From Hymenobacter psychrotolerans DSM 18569 (GTDB lineage Bacteria; Bacteroidota; Bacteroidia; Cytophagales; Hymenobacteraceae), in NCBI RefSeq assembly GCF_900142395.1, contig NZ_FRAS01000034.1, positions 1 to 32,345 on the forward strand: a DNA stretch of 32,345 nt, read 5' to 3'. The position numbers were made by a program, and so were the translations under genes. Positions within the stretch are counted from its first letter, which is position 1. The number at the start of each line of letters is the position of its first letter. Below the pieces are notes generated by a model. The model saw only the letters and a list, made by a program, of their open reading frames with translations. It was not told the DNA's origin and made no database searches. Below, piece by piece: positions 1 to 7,707 of this stretch.

Positions 1-137
1 CCAGCCACGCCCGGCGCAGCCTGGACTCGCTGCTGTAGCTTCCGAAATTATGCAAGCAAAAAGGCCAACGGTGTAAAAACCGGGCGGGTAGGCCGGGCGT
101 TTATAATGCTCACCATCAGACCCCACCGACCGTGTGC

Positions 138-752
138 ATGAACCGCTTATTCCGTTTGCCTATTTTGTCCCTGCTTGTGCTGGTTTCCCTGTTTTCGGCC
201 TGCAAAATGGACCACGACAAGGACGACATGAAGCACGACACTCCGCTGATGAAAATCATGATGGACATGATGACGCAGATGGACGCGCAGGCCAAGACCC
301 AGGACCCCGACCACGACTTTGCGGCGCAGATGGTGCTGCACCACGACGCGGCCATCAAGATGAGCGAGGAAGAGCTGCGCGCGGGCAGCAACCAGGAGAT
401 GAAAACCATCGCCCAGGACGTCATTACCAAGCAGCGCGCCGAAATCACGCAATTCAACACGTTCCTGAGCGGGCACCAGCCCACGCAGCCGCTGGTGCCG
501 CAGTTCAACCAAATTCAGAAAACCAACATGGACCGCATGATGGCCGCGAGCAACGCGCGCACCATGACCATGCGCACCGACGTGGACTACGCCCAGATGA
601 TGATTGACCACCACCAGGCGGCCATCGACAACTCGGAAGCGCTGCTCCAGCACGGCCGCAACGCCACGATGCGCCAACTGGCGCAGGCCATCATCACCGA
701 CCAGCGCCAGGAAATTGGCGTCTTGCAGAACTGGCTCACCCGCAACCGCTAG
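138..752 (+). CDS. DUF305 family putative metal-binding lipoprotein
   Basis: A 204-residue protein that starts with a lipoprotein signal peptide: a hydrophobic stretch at residues 5-19 ending in FSAC, with Cys22 as the probable lipidated residue. Two DUF305-type helical hairpins follow, each carrying a paired-histidine motif (HHDAA at residues 68-72 and DHHQAA from 157). The segment after the lipid Cys is very rich in Met, His and Asp. DUF305 proteins often sit beside copper or other metal resistance genes, so a periplasmic or surface metal-binding role is likely but inferred. I chose the ATG at 138; a GTG six bases upstream would add Met-Cys. The gene is followed by a strong terminator and appears monocistronic. 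Confidence 0.85.
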   Translation: MNRLFRLPILSLLVLVSLFSACKMDHDKDDMKHDTPLMKIMMDMMTQMDAQAKTQDPDHDFAAQMVLHHDAAIKMSEEELRAGSNQEMKTIAQDVITKQRAEITQFNTFLSGHQPTQPLVPQFNQIQKTNMDRMMAASNARTMTMRTDVDYAQMMIDHHQAAIDNSEALLQHGRNATMRQLAQAIITDQRQEIGVLQNWLTRNR

Positions 753-770
753 TTGGTGGCGTAGCCCCGA

Positions 771-801
771 AAAAAGGCAGCTCTTGCGGGGCTGCCTTTT
801 T
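771..801 (+). terminator. Intrinsic terminator after the DUF305 gene
   Basis: Perfect 11-bp inverted repeat AAAAAGGCAGC / GCTGCCTTTTT around a 9-base loop, with the T-run in the right arm. It begins 19 bases after the DUF305 stop. The A-run in the left arm means it could also act on the other strand. Confidence 0.8.
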
Positions 802-894
802 GCATTCAGGAAAGTGGATGGCCGAGCGGACTCTCCAGCGGCCTTTTCCCTAGAGATGCTCACCCTGGCCGGCCCCGTGGCAACAACGCCTCCT

Positions 895-1671
895 ATGCTT
901 CCACCGCCTGTCTCACGCTTCATTTTATTCCTTTGCCTCGCTGCCGGTCCGGTTCTAACCGGGTGCCGCTCCTCTGCCATAGCCCCAAGGTTTCGCCCTG
1001 CTCCTGGGTACCGCCACCCGCGGCCGGCCCAGCGCGTTGACACGGCGACGGTCGTCACGGCCCCGGCGCCCCCCACCACCTCGCCGCGGATAGGGAAAAA
1101 AGCGCGACTTCCCGTTACGACCCCGCGGGGCCAGGCACCCGGGGAGAAAGAGGAGCCAGCGGGCAAATTGGGCCAGAGGAATGCCCAAGCCACGCCTGGT
1201 GATACCGTGCGCCGCCAAACCCCGCCGAAGGTTCCGCGTGGGCTGCGTCGGCAATTCCCAACCAAACTGTTCAGCGCCCAGACGCTGGTGCATTACATCC
1301 TGCACTTTCTTTTCCCGGCCGTGCTGGCGCTGGTGTTTTTCCCCGCGATGTGGCAGGCCGCCTACCTGATGATGTTGGCCACGATGCTTATGGACCTGGA
1401 CCACCTGCTGGCCAAACCCATTTTCGACCCGCTGCGCTGCAGTGTGGGGTATCATCCGCTGCACTCTTTTTACGCCTTCCCGGCGTATGCGCTGCTGCTG
1501 TTGCTGCCGGCATTGCAACCGGTCGCCGTGGGCTTGCTTTTCCACCTGTTCACCGATACGGTGGACTGCCTGTGGAACTTCAGCCACTGCAACGAGTGCT
1601 ACCTCAGCTCCCGGATTTACGCCTTGCGCAACTGGGTGAAGAAGCTACTGGGGCGTAAGGTTGCTGAGTGA
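895..1671 (+). CDS. DUF6122-like membrane protein with lipoprotein-like N-terminus
   Basis: A 258-residue protein in two unlike parts. Residues 1-24 look like a lipoprotein signal (hydrophobic stretch, then LTGC). Residues 25-130 are Pro/Arg/Thr-rich and probably disordered. From about 131 it matches what I recall of DUF6122 membrane proteins: LVHYILHF, several hydrophobic helices, and conserved polar residues in MDLDHL and YHPLHS. DUF6122 proteins are usually short and begin at the LVHY-type motif, so an upstream lipoprotein module in the same frame is unusual. The frame is open further upstream, but the ATG at 895 gives the only sensible signal sequence. Function unknown. Confidence 0.65.
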   Translation: MLPPPVSRFILFLCLAAGPVLTGCRSSAIAPRFRPAPGYRHPRPAQRVDTATVVTAPAPPTTSPRIGKKARLPVTTPRGQAPGEKEEPAGKLGQRNAQATPGDTVRRQTPPKVPRGLRRQFPTKLFSAQTLVHYILHFLFPAVLALVFFPAMWQAAYLMMLATMLMDLDHLLAKPIFDPLRCSVGYHPLHSFYAFPAYALLLLLPALQPVAVGLLFHLFTDTVDCLWNFSHCNECYLSSRIYALRNWVKKLLGRKVAE

Positions 1672-1851
1672 ATAGGCACGGGAGAAGATTAAATTGAAGG
1701 ACGATTTCAATAGGCCTGCTTTTTCCTCGCACGGGGAACAACATACTGGAAGTAGATGAGCCCCGTCGAACCCGGCAGTACGCCTTACGCCGCTCGTATC
1801 CCTAAGCAGCAGAACGTTTAGTTCTCGCTTTTTACCTTAACTCTGCTCCCT

Positions 1852-2187
1852 ATGGAAATGCACGCTACCCCTTGGGCACCGGACTGGGTACTCTGGCTCT
1901 GGTTTGGCCTGACGCTGCTCTCGGTGCTCTCGGTGCTCTACGTGGCCTGGGACCTGTTTACCCGCACCCCGGAGATGAAGGTCATGAAGTGGGGCTGGGT
2001 GCTGGTCACTCTTTACACCGGCCCGGTGGGACTGCTTATCTACTGGTTTTCCTGTCGCGAGCCTTCGCCTAGCACTCACGAGACCTTTATAGCGCCGCTG
2101 TGGAAGCAGGCCGTCGGCTCGACGATTCACTGCGCGGCGGGTGATGCGATGGGCATCATCGTGGCTACCGCCATACAACAACTGTGA
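1852..2187 (+). pseudogene. DUF4396 family membrane protein, C-terminally truncated
   Basis: The 111-residue product has two hydrophobic helices (about residues 12-33 and 45-65) followed by the DUF4396 signature region: a cysteine in YWFSCREP, then GSTIHCAAGDAMGII. Family members normally continue well past this point with more membrane helices; here the frame stops a few residues after GII. The +1 frame after the stop encodes GLPTW, which resembles the continuation I would expect, but it soon loses similarity, so a frameshift or decay is likely. A TACCTTAA sequence at 1833-1840 could be a degenerate -7 box. DUF4396 genes often accompany metal-handling genes, which fits the DUF305 neighbour. 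It could still make a short membrane protein. Confidence 0.55.
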
Positions 2188-2286
2188 AGCAAAGCGGAAC
2201 AGCTGCGGTAGGTTTACCCACTTGGTCCAGCACCCACTATGTCCCGCTGAGGCCCCCATTCCCAGCTAATTCTCGTATCTCGCATT

Positions 2287-2592
2287 ATGGAAAAGGCCCC
2301 GTATTTCTCCGAAACCGAGCGTACCCCGCAGCAGCGCCGCGAAAGCGTAAAATGGGCCGTGGGGGTAGCCATAAGCCAGGGCGGCGGGGCCTCGCCCGAG
2401 CTGGTCGCTCTTCATAACCGCTACATAGCGGGTGAAATCGACCTGGCTACTATCCGGGCCGAGGTGACGCGCCTTTATCCGCAGCAGCCGAGTTCGGACC
2501 CCACGCCGACCCGATGGCGCCCAAATCTGAATGCTGAGCCGAGCCGACCTTACCTATCCATCGACGCGCCCCAGGTAGCAGAACTGGTTTAG
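2287..2592 (+). CDS. VbhA-like antitoxin, orphan (no adjacent Fic)
   Basis: A 101-residue protein whose residues 13-56 align with the VbhA-like protein at 26396-26653: shared TxxQR, a V four residues later, G, SQG (residues 30-32), LH, and Y-x-AG-x-IDLAT (46-55). VbhA proteins are small helical antitoxins that inhibit Fic AMP-transferases through an S/TxxxE(G/N) motif; at the matching position this protein has Gln, not Glu. The Pro-rich C-terminal 40 residues are not shared. No Fic gene lies beside it: a terminator follows, then apparently decayed sequence. It may be a leftover antitoxin, a trans-acting partner for the distant Fic protein, or a repurposed regulator. Confidence 0.65.
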   Translation: MEKAPYFSETERTPQQRRESVKWAVGVAISQGGGASPELVALHNRYIAGEIDLATIRAEVTRLYPQQPSSDPTPTRWRPNLNAEPSRPYLSIDAPQVAELV

Positions 2593-2600
2593 CTTAATCG

Positions 2601-2628
2601 GCCCAACCTCCCAGGTTGGGCTTTTTTC
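2601..2628 (+). terminator. Intrinsic terminator after the orphan VbhA-like gene
   Basis: Perfect 9-bp stem GCCCAACCT / AGGTTGGGC with a 3-base loop, followed by six T. It starts 8 bases after the stop codon. Confidence 0.85.
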
Positions 2629-2950
2629 TTGCCTATGAATCCCGACCCGGCCCCCAGCCCCTCGACTTTGCCGACCCGGCTACGCGCTTGCTGTACAATT
2701 TGCTAAGCGCGAAGAATCAAGACCACCTCGACCGCATTTAGCACGACGTTTCCATCACGCGCTTCCACGAGCTGCGCCACCCCGGGAGTGCCGCACCTTC
2801 CCCAGGTGCCGATGCCGGCGCGGGAAATGGCGGCGCGACACGGTCGGTGTTGCGGCCTGCGGGCTGCGTAACCTGCGCGTGCGAAGTCCGCTCCGGGTGT
2901 ATCCCGCGCCCGTCCCCGCGAAAATCTTCATGTCTTCCAAATAAGCTTTA
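2629..2950. other. Gene-free, apparently decayed coding remnant
   Basis: No intact gene is visible. On the plus strand one frame from about 2670 reads like ordinary protein (LDFADPATRLLYNLLSAK at its start), is broken by a TAG near 2740, and resumes in frame with HDVSITRFHELR, which suggests a decayed gene. I could not assign a family. The stretch from about 2790 to 2900 is very G+C-rich with several short inverted repeats. No clear terminator for the minus-strand T4SS operon, which ends at 2951, was found here. Confidence 0.4.
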
Positions 2951-3829
2951 CTACAACCTTCCAGAACGGCTAATGCTTCGCAGCAATTGATTCTGCAGCA
3001 GTTGGTCTCGATATGCCCCTTCAACTGCTTGCCGGGCAGGCCCAGGCTTACCTGCTTCCTGAATCAGGCGGTCGGCTTCCTGCCGCAGCTGTAGGGCTTT
3101 TACCATGTTGTCGTTGGCCTGCCCCATGGCTCGTAGGCGCTCGGCTTCCGTCATAGAGTACCGGCCGGGATTCTTGAGCGTGGCCATCAACTCGACACTC
3201 TGGGCTGTCATCTCATCGGCAATCTTCTGGTAGTTAAAGGCCGTCTCGACGTTCTTTTTCTTGAGTACTTCCTCATAGGCATAGGCTGACGCAAACGCTT
3301 CCTGCCGCATGTTTTTGTAGTCGCGGTAGGTAAACGACTGCGCCCCGTTACGGCCGATATCCAGACCCGAGAAAGCCTGGTACACCGTTTCCACGTCCTG
3401 CTCCGTGCGGCCCTGCAGTGCCTGGCGCAGCCGGCGGGCTTTGTTCACGGGCGGCATGTAGTCGGGCTGGGAACTGGTGTTCATGGCCATGGCCCGCCCG
3501 AACAGCTCCAGGGGGTTGGCGTAGCGCAAATCCTTCACCGATTCTACTTTGCGCAGGTCGGCCTGAATCTGGCGCTGCAGCTCCAGGCCCTCGTAAGTAA
3601 GCTCCTTGACCTGGCCGGTGATGTCGCGGGTAACGCCGGCAATTTGCCTGGCGTCCTTGATGACCTGATAGTTCTTGATAGTTTCGGTCCACTGCTTGAG
3701 CTGTTTAGCAAACTGGCCGATGTGTATGCCCATGTGCGGAGGGTCGTTGACGACCATCTGAGCCGAGGCGAAGTAGGAGGTGGTGCCGGCCAGAGCGGCT
3801 AACACCACGACAAACAATCCCTTTTTCAT
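2951..3829 (-). CDS. VirB5/TrbJ-like conjugal transfer protein
   Basis: A 292-residue exported protein, last gene of the T4SS operon. An N-terminal Sec signal (residues 1-23) ends in ASA before Gln. The rest is almost entirely helical and charged, with long stretches likely to form coiled coils (residues 38-95 and 175-290). A secreted, helix-rich protein of this size in a T4SS operon matches the VirB5/TrbJ class of minor pilus components; in Bacteroides elements the related position is held by DUF4141 proteins. The PDPPHMG-like region after the signal resembles that group. It begins 22 bases after the traM stop. The class is inferred from architecture and position rather than a sharp motif. 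Confidence 0.7.
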   Translation of the reverse strand: MKKGLFVVVLAALAGTTSYFASAQMVVNDPPHMGIHIGQFAKQLKQWTETIKNYQVIKDARQIAGVTRDITGQVKELTYEGLELQRQIQADLRKVESVKDLRYANPLELFGRAMAMNTSSQPDYMPPVNKARRLRQALQGRTEQDVETVYQAFSGLDIGRNGAQSFTYRDYKNMRQEAFASAYAYEEVLKKKNVETAFNYQKIADEMTAQSVELMATLKNPGRYSMTEAERLRAMGQANDNMVKALQLRQEADRLIQEAGKPGPARQAVEGAYRDQLLQNQLLRSISRSGRL

Positions 3830-3851
3830 GGCTTAAGAGCTAAAATGAGGT

Positions 3852-5252
3852 TTAGTTGTTGGCCGTCGGAGCGCTGGCATCAGTCGCACCCGTGGTGATG
3901 AGCACGGGGTAGCCATCGGGCAGCCGCACGTCGCGCAGCTTCTGACGGGGTGTTGACGCCCGGCCCACCATCGCGGCCGCGACCCGGCCCCCTACTCCCA
4001 CTACCGAATTGGCAGCCGAGGCCGAGCGGTCGATGGCCAGGCCTACTTCCTGGGAGCCGATGGCGCGGGCATCGTTAAGCGGGTTGTCGCCGGCGGGCAG
4101 GGGCTGGCGCTTCTGCGGGTCAATCATGAGCCCGGGCAGGTAGTGGTAATCGTAGATGTCGGCCGCTACGCGCGTAGGGCCCAGCCGGCTGATGCGAATG
4201 GCCACGTGGTTGGTTTCCACGCTGGCCACGCCGGCAAACACCAAGTTTTTAGGGAAGGTTTGTCCGCTGATAACGGCATCCTCGACAAGGCGCAACAGTA
4301 CCACCGAGCCCGTCCGAATCTTTTGTTCACCGTTGATAACGGCCTTATAGAAAATGTCCGGCAGCAGCTGCGCCTGGTTATCGGAAGCATAGCGGAAGGA
4401 GCCGGCTTTAATGGTGCCGAAGGCATCGTATCCCGAAGCATTACTTGCTGCAGCAGTAGCCGCCCCGCCGGCCCGCAAGGCAGCTCGCCGGTCAAAGTAG
4501 CGTCGTCCCGTCATCTGCTCATACGAAGCACGGGAGGCAGCAGGGGCCGCGTCGAGCATGTCCAGTACATCGTCGTTTTGCTCATAGGGTACCCCGTCGG
4601 GTGCCGTGCGGGGCCGGGCCCCGGCCCGCAAACGCCGACGCGGGTCAGCACTGGCGCTGCTAGCCCGGTAGCTGGCTTGCACCACTGGTATGCGCACGGC
4701 CCGGTAGGCCCCGGTTTGCGCATCGACGGCCGTTACTTCCGTGGAATCCGGCGGAGGCAGCGCGGCCCGGTTGGCCGCCGCGCGTGCCTGCCGCTCGGCA
4801 GTTGCCAAGGTCGTGCGACGCCGCAGGGCCGCCTGACCCACGGTGTCCACGGCCATGCCGCCGGCCAGCTGGTCGGGGGAGGGAACCGGGCCCAGCGTCT
4901 GCACGCCCGCTTGTCGGGCAGCGGCCTGCTTTTGCTCCAGCACGTCCGTGGGAGCCGGGGCCGCTTCGGGCGTCGCTGGGGCAATGCTGGGCTCCAGGTT
5001 TTGCGAAGTCGCCGCCACGGGGCTAACCTGCTGCGCTACTTCCTTGGAAAGCGAGCGGGCGTAGAAAAACAGCGTTACCGCGGTCAGTAGGCCAATGCCC
5101 ACCAGCAGCGGGAGCCAGTGCCGGCGGGCCAGCTCGCCCATGGAGGCACGGGGTGGCGAAGCAGGTGCGGTATTATTACCCGAAGCGGGCTGTGAGGAGT
5201 CAGTAGTGGTATCGCCAGCTGGATACACTGGCTGCATGTTATGCTCGGACAT
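3852..5252 (-). CDS. traM: Conjugative transfer protein TraM (VirB10-like)
   Basis: A 466-residue inner-membrane-anchored protein with VirB10 architecture. A short cytoplasmic N-terminus is rich in Ser, Thr and Pro, one membrane helix lies at residues 46-64, a long Ala/Pro-rich linker is predicted to cross the periplasm (about 65-270), and a globular C-terminal domain begins near residue 285. The C-terminal block, with the segments ALING-like AVINGEQKI, GSVVLLRL, and FAGVASVETNHVAIRI, matches the Bacteroidetes TraM family. VirB10 homologues link the inner and outer membrane parts of the T4SS and sense ATP use. It lies 12 bases after traN, in the conserved K-N-M type order. The very acidic-free, Ala/Arg-rich linker is typical of G+C-rich Bacteroidota. 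Confidence 0.85.
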   Translation of the reverse strand: MSEHNMQPVYPAGDTTTDSSQPASGNNTAPASPPRASMGELARRHWLPLLVGIGLLTAVTLFFYARSLSKEVAQQVSPVAATSQNLEPSIAPATPEAAPAPTDVLEQKQAAARQAGVQTLGPVPSPDQLAGGMAVDTVGQAALRRRTTLATAERQARAAANRAALPPPDSTEVTAVDAQTGAYRAVRIPVVQASYRASSASADPRRRLRAGARPRTAPDGVPYEQNDDVLDMLDAAPAASRASYEQMTGRRYFDRRAALRAGGAATAAASNASGYDAFGTIKAGSFRYASDNQAQLLPDIFYKAVINGEQKIRTGSVVLLRLVEDAVISGQTFPKNLVFAGVASVETNHVAIRISRLGPTRVAADIYDYHYLPGLMIDPQKRQPLPAGDNPLNDARAIGSQEVGLAIDRSASAANSVVGVGGRVAAAMVGRASTPRQKLRDVRLPDGYPVLITTGATDASAPTANN

Positions 5253-5264
5253 GGGAAGGACTGA

Positions 5265-6188
5265 TTAAATGGCGGCAGCCGTGTTAATGACTTTGCTGGG
5301 CACTTTCAGCACCAGCACCCGGGCCCCGAACTTCTCGCGGAGCGTGATTTCCAAATGGCCCCGGTCAGTGGCCGCGTACAGCGGCACGGCATAGAGGAGG
5401 TAGCCCGTTTCCCGGGCCGGAATGGTCTGGCTTTCGGCCCCGCCGGCCGGCGCGAGGGGCCGGCGAGCTTCGTTCTTTTTCTTACCCAGAAACTTCTTGC
5501 GCGAGTTTTCCACCAGCTCGAAGTCGGTGAAGTCCACGGCGTAGTCGATGGAGGTAGTGTTGCGCAGCTTTAGCCGCAGGTAGGTGAAGTCTTTGTCGTT
5601 GCGCACATTGGCTAGCGAGAGCACCAGGTCGTTCTCGGCCGTGCGCAGCCCGCCGGTGTCGGCGTGCTTGGCCGTGGCCAGCTTACTCAGGCGAGTTTCA
5701 GCCAGCTCCCGCTTTTCCTGCCCTTGGTTCAGGGCCAGCGCGTCACTGAGCCCGGCGCCGTTGCGGGCCGAGTTGCCGGCGCTCGCGCCCAGGGCGCCGC
5801 CGTCCTGAAAGTCGTAGAGCTGCAGCACCGGCCGGCCAGTGTAAACCAGGTGCCCCATCCAGTAGCGCGAGCCGTAGCGCACCAGGATGGGCGTGGGGGG
5901 AGGGTTGCGGCGCTTGGCCCGCACGAACACGGCGTTGCTCTCAATCTTGACCAGGTAGTGCGGGGCCTGGCCGACATCGACCAGCGACACCGGACCGGGA
6001 AACACCAGGTAGGTGGTCGAGCTGTCGGAAACGGCTATTTCCAGCTGCATCCTGGGCGCCAGGTTGGCCGGATGAGGAGCCTGCCCCATGGGGGACCGGG
6101 CGGCAATGGCCGGACCGGACTGGGCGTGCAGCGCGCCGGGCAGGAGGGCTAAAAGCGCGCAGGTAAGAAAAGGAGAAGGAAAACGCAT
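5265..6188 (-). CDS. traN: Conjugative transfer protein TraN (VirB9-like, DUF4138)
   Basis: A 307-residue exported protein with a Sec signal at residues 1-22 (cleavage after LHA). The mature N-terminal half begins with a beta-rich block, STTYLVFPGPVSLVDVG, the hallmark of Bacteroidetes TraN/DUF4138, which anchors in the periplasm like VirB9. A Gly/Ala-rich linker near 130-160 leads to a second beta domain containing LRLKLRNTTSIDYAVDF and ending in an LEITLREKFGARVLVLKVP strand pair. VirB9-type proteins form the outer-membrane ring with VirB7 and VirB10. It sits between traK and traM with gaps of 20 and 12 bases. Confidence 0.88.
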   Translation of the reverse strand: MRFPSPFLTCALLALLPGALHAQSGPAIAARSPMGQAPHPANLAPRMQLEIAVSDSSTTYLVFPGPVSLVDVGQAPHYLVKIESNAVFVRAKRRNPPPTPILVRYGSRYWMGHLVYTGRPVLQLYDFQDGGALGASAGNSARNGAGLSDALALNQGQEKRELAETRLSKLATAKHADTGGLRTAENDLVLSLANVRNDKDFTYLRLKLRNTTSIDYAVDFTDFELVENSRKKFLGKKKNEARRPLAPAGGAESQTIPARETGYLLYAVPLYAATDRGHLEITLREKFGARVLVLKVPSKVINTAAAI

Positions 6189-6208
6189 AAGGTGGGATAG
6201 GAAGTAGG

Positions 6209-6949
6209 TTACTGAGCGGGCTGGGTGGCCGGGGCAGGTGCAGTCGGGGCCGGTTGGGTCAGGGGTACGCCGGCGGCTTCGGCTTCTTCGCGCAGCTTGC
6301 GCTGGCGGGCCTGCTCCTGGTCGCGCAGCTGGTCTTTTTCCTGCTGCGTGATGGGCGGGTTGTAGGCGATAAAGTCGAAATCGGTGATGAGCAGCCCAAA
6401 AGGGTTGGCGTCGGAGCGGTCGGTTTCGACGAGGGCGAACTTGGCCCCCAGGGGCTTGCTCTGGCTCTGTTGGTCGCCGATGAACACCGTCTGCTTGATG
6501 TAGGCGCGGCCGGTGATTGGCCGGTGGTTCATGTCCAGGTGAATGCTGTCCACGGTCACGGCCTGGCGGGCGCCGTAGCGGATGTAGTTCTGCAGCACCT
6601 GGCCGCGCTGGAAGCTCTCGAACAGAAAACGGCCGCCGCGCTCCTCAATCAGGGGCAGGCCCGCGTCGAGGTTGTGCTTGAAGCTGTACTGGTCGTGGCC
6701 GAACATGGTTAGCAGAAACGTGCGGACCAGGTTGCGGGCCTCAAAGGAGGTGTACCCCGTGCCGCGTCCCATCTGGGCCGAGAAGGAGCCGGTGTCACTT
6801 ACCACGTACACGCGCTGGCCGGTGGATTCGTAGGCGCGGTAGAGCAGCGCCCCGGAGGCGACGGTCACCACCCCCAGCAAGGCCAGGGCGGACAGCGCCA
6901 TGGTGCGCATGGTGATGAAAGTTTTGTTCAGGTCTTGGACGGAGTTCAT
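6209..6949 (-). CDS. traK: Conjugative transfer protein TraK (VirB8-like)
   Basis: From the ATG at 6949 this is a 246-residue bitopic protein: short cytoplasmic start, one membrane helix (residues 16-37), then a periplasmic domain of the NTF2-like VirB8/TraK type and a Pro/Ala/Gln-rich tail. VirB8 homologues nucleate the inner-membrane complex of the T4SS. An in-frame ATG at 7009 would add 20 residues and sit 8 bases after the upstream gene; I prefer 6949 because TraK proteins begin with a short segment before the helix, but the longer form is possible. Gene order lipoprotein-traK-traN-traM supports the call. Confidence 0.83.
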   Translation of the reverse strand: MNSVQDLNKTFITMRTMALSALALLGVVTVASGALLYRAYESTGQRVYVVSDTGSFSAQMGRGTGYTSFEARNLVRTFLLTMFGHDQYSFKHNLDAGLPLIEERGGRFLFESFQRGQVLQNYIRYGARQAVTVDSIHLDMNHRPITGRAYIKQTVFIGDQQSQSKPLGAKFALVETDRSDANPFGLLITDFDFIAYNPPITQQEKDQLRDQEQARQRKLREEAEAAGVPLTQPAPTAPAPATQPAQ

Positions 6950-7017
6950 GAGTAAGGCGAAGAGGTTGATGGATAGAAGAGCTGAGCCGCCCGGGACTTT
7001 CTGCCCCACGGCCCAGC

Positions 7018-7695
7018 TTACAGCGGCAGGTACACCATTTTGCGCGCATCAGGTGGCCCCAGGGGATTCTGGTAGGGATACAGCACCAATTGGGGCGGCT
7101 GCCCGGCGGCCGGGGACGTGGCGTAGGCATAAGCCACCCCGCGCACGGTCACTTCCCGCCACGGCCTCATGATGATGGAAGCATCACTGGCTTGACCCGG
7201 AAGGCTTACGTCCGGCTCGTGGAGCGTGAAGCCGGCCAGGGTATCGGAGGACCACGGGCCATTCAGCGCCATCTCAGTGGGTATCTTCTTCCTGGGTGCG
7301 TAGCCCACGGGGTGCCATCTCAGCACTGCCTCAAAGGGCAGGCGGTACCCGGGAGCTACCGGCGGATAATTGCCTTTGATGGGGCGCCACAGGATGGGTA
7401 ACAGCAGGATAGCGGGCTCCGGTACACCCGCCGCTTTAACCGAAATCAGCTCCAGGTAGCCATCCCGGGGCAGGAGCTGTTCCACAGCCGGTCGCAAATC
7501 AACCGGCTTATTAGCCGCTAATCGGGGTGGTTTGGTAGTGGCAAGTTTCCAGGCGGCGGCCCGGGCCTTGGCCTCGGGAGAATTGGCGGCGGCTTGCGCT
7601 GCCTGCTCCAGGGCATCGGCCGTTTTCTCGCTCTCAGTCTGGCATGCCTCAAGCAGCAAGCCCGCGCTCAGCAAGGTGAAAAGAAGCTGTTTCAT
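7018..7695 (-). CDS. Putative lipoprotein of the T4SS operon
   Basis: A 225-residue protein I do not recognise. It opens with a lipoprotein-type signal: Met-Lys, a hydrophobic run, then LEAC, with Cys18 as the candidate lipidated residue. The Glu two before Cys is not ideal for a lipobox. Residues 20-50 are Ala/Glu-rich and helical; the rest looks like a beta-rich extracytoplasmic domain with many prolines. It lies between the VirB6-like and VirB8-like genes (gap of 12 bases upstream), where small lipoproteins such as VirB7 or entry-exclusion proteins occur in other systems. It is much longer than VirB7. An envelope role in transfer or exclusion is inference from position. Confidence 0.6.
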   Translation of the reverse strand: MKQLLFTLLSAGLLLEACQTESEKTADALEQAAQAAANSPEAKARAAAWKLATTKPPRLAANKPVDLRPAVEQLLPRDGYLELISVKAAGVPEPAILLLPILWRPIKGNYPPVAPGYRLPFEAVLRWHPVGYAPRKKIPTEMALNGPWSSDTLAGFTLHEPDVSLPGQASDASIIMRPWREVTVRGVAYAYATSPAAGQPPQLVLYPYQNPLGPPDARKMVYLPL

Positions 7696-7707
7696 CGTAG
7701 TAAGGGA

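Noticed and set aside
3..38. Possible 3' end of a gene entering from the left edge
   Set aside because: Only 11 codons before a stop are visible and two other frames are also open there, so a gene cannot be supported.
147..1265. Long minus-strand open frame (372 codons) across the DUF305 region
   Set aside because: It is antisense to well-supported genes, has no family features and its composition is typical of a shadow frame in G+C-rich DNA.
2184..2417. 77-codon plus-strand frame overlapping the DUF4396 end and the VbhA-like gene
   Set aside because: Apart from a short GLPTW resemblance to the missing DUF4396 part, it has no family features and overlaps a better-supported gene.
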